DNA of 7,088 nucleotides, taken from contig JALOQG010000241.1 of assembly GCA_025453505.1 (NCBI GenBank), forward strand, positions 1 to 7,088, read 5' to 3'. This stretch comes from Myxococcota bacterium. GTDB taxonomy: Bacteria; Myxococcota_A; UBA9160; PR03. A program made the translations under genes and the position numbers. Below the pieces are notes generated by a model that saw nothing but the letters and a program-made list of their open reading frames with translations, was not told the origin of the DNA and did not search any database. Shown piece by piece: positions 1-7,088 of the stretch (positions are counted from its first letter, which is position 1; each line of letters starts with the position of its first letter).

Positions 1-234
1 GCAGCCGGGAGGTCCCCAGAGAATCAGCGACGGCAGGCTGCCCGCGTCCGCGAGCCGGCGCAGGGGGCCCCCTGCGCCGACGACGGCGTCCTGGCCGACG
101 ACCTCGTCGAGGGCGCGCGGTCGCATGCGTTCGGCGAGCGGTGCGTGGACCGATGGAACGGCAGTTCCGGATCGGCGCGCAGGAGCGGCTCCGGGATCAC
201 GGTCGAAGAGCGAAAGCGAGTCGTCGTCCGCCAT
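1..234 (-). CDS. rarA: Replication-associated recombination protein A (RarA/MgsA), N-terminal part, cut by window edge
   Basis: RarA is a cytoplasmic AAA+ ATPase related to clamp-loader subunits and RuvB that acts at stalled or gapped replication forks. Reading the minus strand from the ATG at 234-232 gives 78 residues with no stop up to the window edge. The visible part has a short flexible N-terminus containing SLSLF (residues 6-10), then the family hallmark [17 protein letters not shown] (residues 32-48), then [11 protein letters not shown] (68-78), which is the start of the Walker A loop. The edge cuts inside Walker A, so the lysine, Walker B, sensor and C-terminal tetramerisation regions are unseen; full RarA is usually about 420-450 residues. 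The start is supported by AGGA (minus strand, 246-243) eight bases upstream. It diverges from nadK across a 52-base gap. Identity rests on direct match to the family N-terminus; the only close alternatives are other AAA+ clamp-loader relatives, which lack the RMRP-LDE-VGQ order. Confidence 0.94.
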   Translation of the reverse strand, partial: MADDDSLSLFDRDPGAAPARRSGTAVPSVHAPLAERMRPRALDEVVGQDAVVGAGGPLRRLADAGSLPSLILWGPPGC

Positions 235-286
235 TGGGCGGATCCTAGTCGATGCGCTACCTCCGACCGACCCCGCGAGGCGTTGC
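235..286. promoter_or_regulatory. Divergent rarA/nadK intergenic control region
   Basis: This 52-base gap separates the two divergent start codons, so it must contain or overlap both promoters. On the plus strand TACCTC (258-263) resembles a -10 hexamer, and TTGGGC (234-239), 18 bases further upstream, is a weak -35 candidate that overlaps the rarA start codon. Transcription would then begin near 270 and give nadK a short leader carrying its GAGG ribosome site (277-280). On the minus strand TAGGAT (247-242) looks like a -10 but overlaps the AGGA that would serve as the rarA ribosome site, so only one reading is likely right. No LexA-type operator is apparent. The hexamers are only partial matches to the sigma70 consensus. 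Confidence 0.35.
277..280 (+). promoter_or_regulatory. Ribosome binding site of nadK (decides the start)
   Basis: GAGG lies six bases before the ATG at 287. It selects this start over the upstream in-frame ATG at 125, which would add 54 residues that look nothing like NAD kinase and would overlap the divergent rarA gene by 110 bases. Confidence 0.7.
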
Positions 287-1159
287 ATGGCGATCCATCC
301 TGGTGCCGTCCGATCGGTCGGCGTGGCGATCAAGCCGGGCGACGCGCGCGCGCTCGCCGCGGTGCGCGATCTCACGAAGCTCCTCGAGAGCCATCGGGTG
401 CGCGCATTGCTCGAGCCCGAGGCTGCGACGGCGATCGGGGAGACGGGCGTCCCGCGCGCGGTACTGGTGCGCGAGGCGGACCTGCTCGTCGTCCTCGGCG
501 GCGACGGCACGCTGCTTTCGCTGGCGCGCGCGGCCGGCGATCGCGAAGTCCCCATCCTCGGCATCAACCTCGGCACGCTCGGCTTCCTCGCCGAGGTCTC
601 GATCGACGAGATGGGAGGCGCGATCGAGCGCGCCCTTTCGGGCGAGATGACGATCGAGCGACGCATGCGGCTCGGCATCGATCTGGAACGCGCCGGCGCG
701 ACGCCGCGCTGCTGGATCGCGCTCAACGATGCGGTTCTCGCGAAGGGAGCCTCGGCGCGCATCATCGATCTCGAGGCCCGTGCCGACGGACAGCTCGTCA
801 CGACCTATCACGGCGACGGCCTGATCGTGTCCACGCCGACCGGCTCGACGGCGTACTCGATGTCGGCCGGCGGGCCGATCCTGCTGCCGGGGGTCGCGTC
901 GATCGTGCTGACGCCGATCTGCCCGCACGCACTGACGCAACGGCCGCTGGTGCTGCCCGACGGCGCCGTCGTCGAACTCGTCGTGCACGCACGCGGCGGC
1001 GACGTCCAGCTCGCGGTGGACGGGCAGGAAGGCGCGGCGCTGGAGGAAGGGGATCGCGTGACGGTGCGACGTTCGCCGGTGCCGACGCTGCTCGTCGTGC
1101 CGCCGAACCGATCGCGTTTCGAGGTGCTGCGCAACAAGCTGCGCTGGGGCGAGCGGTGA
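287..1159 (+). CDS. nadK: NAD kinase (ATP- or polyphosphate-dependent)
   Basis: NAD kinase phosphorylates the 2' hydroxyl of the adenosine ribose of NAD to make NADP, the only known bacterial route to NADP; it is cytoplasmic and usually oligomeric. The 290-residue product matches the family's usual 270-300. Visible motifs in order: [12 protein letters not shown] with the catalytic GGDG at residues 71-74; [12 protein letters not shown] (92-103); ALND (145-148), the NAD-contacting motif; [19 protein letters not shown] (177-195), the second conserved signature; TPICPHAL (209-216); and VDGQ (244-247) near the C-terminus. The ATG at 287 is chosen because the Rossmann-like strand [10 protein letters not shown] begins about ten residues in, as expected, and because of the GAGG six bases upstream. 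The stop TGA overlaps the recN GTG start by four bases, so the two are probably one operon with coupled translation. All key residues are present and the gene looks intact. Confidence 0.96.
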   Translation: MAIHPGAVRSVGVAIKPGDARALAAVRDLTKLLESHRVRALLEPEAATAIGETGVPRAVLVREADLLVVLGGDGTLLSLARAAGDREVPILGINLGTLGFLAEVSIDEMGGAIERALSGEMTIERRMRLGIDLERAGATPRCWIALNDAVLAKGASARIIDLEARADGQLVTTYHGDGLIVSTPTGSTAYSMSAGGPILLPGVASIVLTPICPHALTQRPLVLPDGAVVELVVHARGGDVQLAVDGQEGAALEEGDRVTVRRSPVPTLLVVPPNRSRFEVLRNKLRWGER

Positions 1160-2872
1160 TCGAGACGCTGCGGATCCGTTCGCTGGCGGTGGTGGACGAG
1201 GCGCAGATCGAGTTCGGCGCCGGTCTCAATGCGCTCACGGGCGAGACGGGCGCGGGCAAGTCGATCGTGCTCGGCGCGCTCGCGCTGCTCGCGGGCGCTC
1301 GCGCGTCCGCCGACGTCGTGCGCGACGGCGCCGACGAGGCGCTCGTCGAAGCGGTGTTCCGCACCGACGCGGCGCCGGATCTCGAGGGCGCGCTGCGCGA
1401 GCGGGGCATCGAGGTCGAGGAGCACGCGCTCGTCGTCGCGCGCAGCGTGCATCGCGAGGGGCGCAGTCGCGCCTGGATCGGAGGGCGCCTCGTGCCCGTA
1501 TCGGCGCTCGCCGAAGTGCTCGGCGATCGGCTCGAGATCGCGAGCCAGCACGAGTCGCAGAGCCTGCGCCGGCCCGAGAGTCACGGACGCCTGCTCGACG
1601 CATTCGGCGACCTGCTCGAGCTGCGCGAGCGGGTGGGGCAGGGCTACACCGCTCTGCGCGACGCTCTCGCGGAGCGCGATCGCCTCGAGACGGCGGCGGC
1701 CGAGCGGGCCCGCCAGCACGACTTCCTCTCTTTCCAGCTCGGCGAGCTCGACGCCGCCGCGCTGCAGCCCGGCGAGATCGGCGCGCTCGGCACCGAGCAC
1801 GCGCGACTCGTGCACGCGAGCGAGCTGCGCGGTGAGGCGAGCGCTGCGGCCGCACAGCTCGCGGGCGACGAGAACGGCGGCGCGATCGATCGCGTCGAGG
1901 CCGCGGCCCGCCGCCTCGAGGGCGTGGTCGCGAAGGACGCGTCGCTGGTGCCGTTGGTCGAGCGCCTGCGTGCGGCGTCGCCGGTGCTCTTCGAGGCCGC
2001 ACGAGATCTCGAGCGTTACGCGGACGGGGTCGACGTCGATCCCGAGCGCCTCGCCGGGGTCGAGGAGCGGCTCGCGACGATCGAGCGCCTGCGCCGCAAA
2101 TACGGCCGCGAGGAGGGCGACATCTTCGCGCGCCGCGACGCGATCGCGGCGGAGCTCGCCGGGCGGCAGCGATGCGCGCGCGCGCGAGCTCGAGGCGGAG
2201 TCGCAGCGAATGCGTGCGCAGCTCGCAGCCGACGCCGAGGTGCTGTCGGCCGGGCGCCGCGACGCGGGTAAGCGACTCGCTCGCGAGGTGTCGGAGTCGC
2301 TGAAGAAGCTCGATCTCCCGCACGCGCGGCTCGAGGTCGCGCTCGAGCCGGTGGATCGCGCCGACGCAATGCCGTGTGCTGCGACGGGCGCCGAGTCCGT
2401 CGAACTCCGCTTCAGCGCGAATGCAGGCGAGGCGCCGCGCGCGCTGCGCAAGGTGGCGTCCGGCGGCGAGCTGTCGCGCGTGTTCCTCGCGCTGAAGAAC
2501 GCGTTGCGCACGAGCGAACGCGGAGCCGTGCTCGTATTCGACGAAGTGGACGCGGGCATCGGCGGGCGCGCGGCGGATCGCGTCGGCGCGCTGCTCGCGG
2601 AGCTCGGCGCGGCCCACCAGGTGCTGTGCATCACGCACTGGCCCCAGATCGCCGCAGCGGCGGCCGTCCAGCTCCGGGTCGTCAAGCGGACGCAGGCCGG
2701 CCGTACCCACACACGCGTGGAGCGCCTCGGGCCCGAGGAGCGGGTCGAGGAGCTCGCGCGCATGGCCGGCGGCGCGCGCGTAGGGGATGCCACGCGGGCG
2801 CACGCCCGCGAGCTGCTGCGCGGCGCGGCGCGATCGCGGAGCAAGGGCACTGCTCCCCCGCCGCGCGGATAA
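1156..2872 (+). CDS. recN: DNA repair protein RecN, split by an apparent frameshift
   Basis: RecN is an SMC-like ATPase that helps repair DNA double-strand breaks. The 5' part is read from GTG 1156 (frame 1): ETLRIRSLAVVDEAQIEF, then Walker A GETGAGKS at residues 29-36 (1240-1263), the SQHESQ region, and a long Glu/Arg/Ala-rich coiled coil to about residue 335 (2160). From there homology continues in frame 2 to TAA 2870-2872: the returning coiled coil (ARARELEAESQRM), the ABC signature SGGELSR (2459-2479), Walker B VLVFDEVD (2528-2551), DAGIGGRAA, and the H-loop ITHWPQIA. Joined, the product is about 571 residues, a normal RecN length. If read literally, frame 1 stops at TAA 2269-2271 after 371 residues and lacks the second ATPase half; the other half could only restart at an internal codon such as ATG 2210. 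Both halves look under selection, so a sequencing or assembly error or a very recent mutation is likelier than old decay. The gene starts inside the nadK stop (GTGA), behind a purine-rich GGGGCGAG. Confidence 0.93.
2158..2187 (+). other. Apparent frameshift site in recN
   Basis: The RecN reading frame moves from frame 1 to frame 2 here, which equals one extra base or two missing bases. Two places can explain it. Dropping one G from the GGG at 2161-2163 restores ELAGGSDARARELEAE, which reads as a smooth RecN coiled coil. Alternatively, the alternating GC run at 2174-2186 (13 bases) may have lost one two-base unit. I favour the GGG explanation because GSD followed by R and ELEAE looks most like the family, but the sequence alone cannot settle it. 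Confidence 0.85.
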
Positions 2873-2893
2873 AGCGGGCGCCGCTGCCGTCCG

Positions 2894-3253
2894 ATGAGAC
2901 CGGCGATGCAGCCCGAAGAGAGCAGCGGACGCGAGCGGACCGGAGGTCGCACGGTGCCTTCTGGCGCCAGCGTCCGCGTCGCCAGCGGGTTCTACGAAGG
3001 ACTCGAGATTCCCATCGATCGCGAGTGGCTCGTGATCGGTCGCGGACGCAGCGCCGAAATGACGCTGGCCGAGCCCACGATCTCGCGCGCACACGCCGCG
3101 ATCGGCTACGACGGGCACGGCTTCTTCGTCCAGGATCTGCGGAGCACCAACGGAACGCTCGTCAACGGCGAGCGGCGCGAGCGCGCGCAGCTCGGCGACG
3201 ACGACGAGATCCAGATGGGCCGCCTGCGGCTCCGCGTGCGTCTCCCCGCGTGA
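2894..3253 (+). CDS. Small FHA-domain protein
   Basis: This 119-residue protein is a single forkhead-associated (FHA) domain behind a polar N-terminal tail of about 25 residues. FHA domains bind phosphothreonine peptides and usually serve Ser/Thr-kinase signalling or secretion control. The core is clear: [13 protein letters not shown] (residues 46-58) with the GR pair at 49-50, TISRAH (62-67) with Ser64, Arg65 and His67, [16 protein letters not shown] (77-92) with Asn86-Gly87, and a last strand [12 protein letters not shown]. The expected phosphothreonine-contacting positions (Arg50, Ser64, Arg65, Asn86) are all present, so binding ability looks intact. There is no signal peptide, membrane segment or second domain. 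The start could be ATG 2894 or ATG 2906; neither has a strong ribosome site, so the first four residues are uncertain. It lies 21 bases after recN and is probably in the nadK-recN transcript. No kinase is visible nearby, and its partner cannot be inferred. Confidence 0.9.
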   Translation: MRPAMQPEESSGRERTGGRTVPSGASVRVASGFYEGLEIPIDREWLVIGRGRSAEMTLAEPTISRAHAAIGYDGHGFFVQDLRSTNGTLVNGERRERAQLGDDDEIQMGRLRLRVRLPA

Positions 3254-3344
3254 ACGTGGTCCCTCCCGGGGGGCTTCTCTACATTCCGCGGGCCCGCGCT
3301 TCGTACCTCCAAGGCGAGACCCATCCGTCCATGGCCCGTTCCGC
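3254..3344 (+). promoter_or_regulatory. secA upstream region: promoter-like element and palindrome
   Basis: This 91-base gap is the largest in the window and probably carries the secA promoter. TACATT (3280-3285) matches the sigma70 -10 consensus at four of six positions; no convincing -35 hexamer lies 16-18 bases upstream. Directly after it is a perfect 12-base palindrome, CGCGGGCCCGCG (3287-3298), which would sit over the predicted transcription start and could be a protein-binding site or simply GC-rich chance. AAGG (3311-3314) lies too far from the secA ATG (30 bases) to act as its ribosome site. No rho-independent terminator for the preceding FHA gene is recognisable: the CCCTCCCGGGGGG stretch (3261-3273) has no loop and no T tract. 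Confidence 0.35.

Positions 3345-3348
<4 letters not shown>
3331..3348 (+). CDS. Possible five-codon upstream ORF coupled to secA
   Basis: ATG at 3331 opens a five-codon frame encoding MARSA, whose TGA stop (3346-3348) overlaps the secA ATG (3345-3347) as ATGA. secA itself has no Shine-Dalgarno sequence at normal spacing, whereas AAGGCGAG (3311-3318) lies 12 bases before this small ATG. Termination and reinitiation could therefore deliver ribosomes to secA. This is inference: a frame this short arises easily by chance, and the 12-base spacing is longer than ideal. Confidence 0.2.
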
Positions 3349-6125
<2,777 letters not shown>

Positions 6126-6174
6126 CGTCCGCGCTCTCGGCGGCGCTCCGCGCGGCTGCTATCTCTCCGCGCCC
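6126..6174 (+). promoter_or_regulatory. secA-argJ intergenic region with -10-like element
   Basis: This 49-base gap holds TATCTC (6160-6165) preceded by TGC (6157-6159), an extended -10-like arrangement, but no recognisable -35. A six-base inverted repeat, GCGCGG (6150-6155) and CCGCGC (6167-6172), encloses it with 11 bases between. If the hexamer is used, transcription would begin around 6172, leaving almost no leader before the argJ ATG at 6175. No T tract follows the inverted repeat, so it does not look like a terminator, and no ArgR-type operator is visible. Confidence 0.3.
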
Positions 6175-7088
6175 ATGAAATCACCGCGACTCTTCGTTCC
6201 GGGTTTTCGCGCCGCCGGCGTGCGCGCGGGCATCAAGACGAAGGGCCCCGACGTCGCGCTGATCGTGAGCGACGTGCCCGCCGCGATCGCGGGCGTATTC
6301 ACGCGCTCGACGGTCGTCGGGGCGCCGGTCGAACTCTCGCGCGAGAAAGTGAAGCGCGGGCGCGCACGCGCGATCGCGGTCAACGCCGGGGTGTCGAACG
6401 TCGCGATGGGCAAGCGCGGTCTCCGCGATGCGCGCGCGATGGCGCAACTCGCTGCGAACGCCGTCGGTTGCCCGGAGTCCGAAGTCTTCGTCGCCTCGAC
6501 CGGCGTGATCGGGCACCCGCTGCCGATGGACAAGATCGAGCGCGGCATCGCGGCGGCAGCGAAGGCGCTGCGGCCCGACGGCCTCGCCGCCGCATCGCGC
6601 GCCATCATGACGACGGATCTCGTCGCGAAGACGGCGATCGCGCGCACGCGCATCGACGGCCGCGCCGTGACGCTCGCGGGGATCGCGAAGGGCTCGGGGA
6701 TGATCGAGCCGGACATGGCGACGATGCTGTCCTTCCTCGTGACGGATGCGGCGATCGCCGCGCCGCTGCTGCGGCGCATGCTCCGTGCGGCAGCGGACGA
6801 GAGCTACAACCGTCTCACGATCGACGGCGAATCGTCCACGAGCGACACCGTGCTGCTGATGGCGAACGGCGTCGCCGGGCATCCGACGCTGCGGGACGTC
6901 GCGAGCGCGGGCGCGCGCCGCTTCGCGGCAGCGCTGCGCGAAGTGACCCAGGAACTGGCCCGCGCGGTCGCGCGAGACGGCGAGGGGGCGACGAAGCTCG
7001 TCACGGTGCGCGTCTCGGGCGCGCGCACGGCGGACGACGCGAGCCGCGCGGCGAAGCGGATCGCGAACTCCATGCTGGTCAAGACGGC
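6175..7088 (+). CDS. argJ: ArgJ, glutamate N-acetyltransferase / amino-acid acetyltransferase, C-terminus cut by window edge
   Basis: ArgJ moves the acetyl group from N-acetylornithine to glutamate, recycling acetyl groups in arginine biosynthesis; bifunctional forms also use acetyl-CoA. The precursor cuts itself into alpha and beta chains at a conserved threonine. The 304 complete codons here are about three quarters of a usual 390-410-residue ArgJ, and the frame is open to the edge. Visible features: PGFRAAGVRAGIK (9-21), VFTRSTVVGAP (41-51), the NAGVSNVAMG loop (70-79), STGVIG (108-113) holding the oxyanion-hole Thr-Gly, TTDLVAK (146-152), and KGSGMIEPDMATML (172-185) with the self-cleavage and catalytic Thr183 (codon 6721-6723). 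Further on are IDGESSTSDTVLLMANG (216-232) and DGEGATKLVTV. ATG 6175 is the only plausible start and fits the family, but it has no Shine-Dalgarno sequence. Whether it is mono- or bifunctional cannot be told from sequence. No other arginine gene is in the window. Confidence 0.96.
   Translation, partial: MKSPRLFVPGFRAAGVRAGIKTKGPDVALIVSDVPAAIAGVFTRSTVVGAPVELSREKVKRGRARAIAVNAGVSNVAMGKRGLRDARAMAQLAANAVGCPESEVFVASTGVIGHPLPMDKIERGIAAAAKALRPDGLAAASRAIMTTDLVAKTAIARTRIDGRAVTLAGIAKGSGMIEPDMATMLSFLVTDAAIAAPLLRRMLRAAADESYNRLTIDGESSTSDTVLLMANGVAGHPTLRDVASAGARRFAAALREVTQELARAVARDGEGATKLVTVRVSGARTADDASRAAKRIANSMLVKT

Noticed and set aside
125..286. 54-residue N-terminal extension of nadK from ATG 125
   Set aside because: The extra residues do not resemble NAD kinase, they overlap the divergent rarA coding region, and ATG 287 has a well-spaced ribosome site.
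235..286. SOS (LexA) box controlling rarA or the nadK-recN operon
   Set aside because: No spaced inverted repeat resembling a known LexA operator is visible, though lineage-specific operators could be missed by eye.
2158..2187. Programmed ribosomal frameshift in recN
   Set aside because: I know of no recoding in RecN and see no prfB-like slippery-stop arrangement or clear stimulatory structure; an indel is simpler.
808..2952. 714-codon minus-strand open frame opposite nadK and recN
   Set aside because: It is the antisense shadow of two well-supported genes, with composition bias and no motifs.
3258..3280. Possible terminator after the FHA gene
   Set aside because: The CCC/GGG block has no loop-forming spacer and is not followed by a T run.
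6181..6882. 233-codon minus-strand frame opposite argJ
   Set aside because: The plus strand encodes ArgJ with its catalytic threonine motif; the minus frame has no recognisable features.

Overview
This window is a compact, very GC-rich stretch of bacterial chromosome holding six housekeeping genes. One is on the minus strand at the left edge and five are on the plus strand. In order: the start of rarA (minus, cut by the left edge, 1-234), nadK (287-1159), recN (1156-2872, read in two frames because of an apparent frameshift near 2160-2187), a small FHA-domain protein gene (2894-3253), secA (3345-6125), and argJ (6175 onward, cut by the right edge). All gaps between genes are under 100 bases. 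I see no tRNA, rRNA, CRISPR array, insertion sequence or phage gene.

Organism: the codons are strongly biased to G or C at third positions, and every protein is a standard bacterial type. A nadK-recN pair near a secA-argJ pair recalls deltaproteobacterial-grade genomes (Myxococcota, Desulfobacterota and similar uncultured high-GC lineages). That is inference from gene order and composition, not a phylogenetic placement. Nothing suggests horizontal transfer.

Layout and logic: rarA and nadK diverge from a 52-base gap that must hold both control regions. nadK and recN overlap by four bases (GTGA), so they are probably translationally coupled. The FHA gene follows recN by 21 bases and probably belongs to the same transcript. 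secA has its own 91-base upstream gap with a promoter-like element, a 12-base palindrome and a five-codon open frame ending on the secA start codon. argJ follows secA by 49 bases with no Shine-Dalgarno sequence but with a -10-like hexamer very close to its start. The functions are replication-fork maintenance (RarA), double-strand-break repair (RecN), NADP supply (NadK), phosphothreonine recognition (FHA), protein export (SecA) and arginine biosynthesis (ArgJ). RarA and RecN share a genome-maintenance theme, but otherwise this is a conserved-neighbourhood cluster rather than one pathway.

I did not find a novel system. The points most worth a second look are the recN frameshift, the tiny open frame at the secA start, the recurring promoter-like motif, and the clamp-binding-like motif at the RarA N-terminus.
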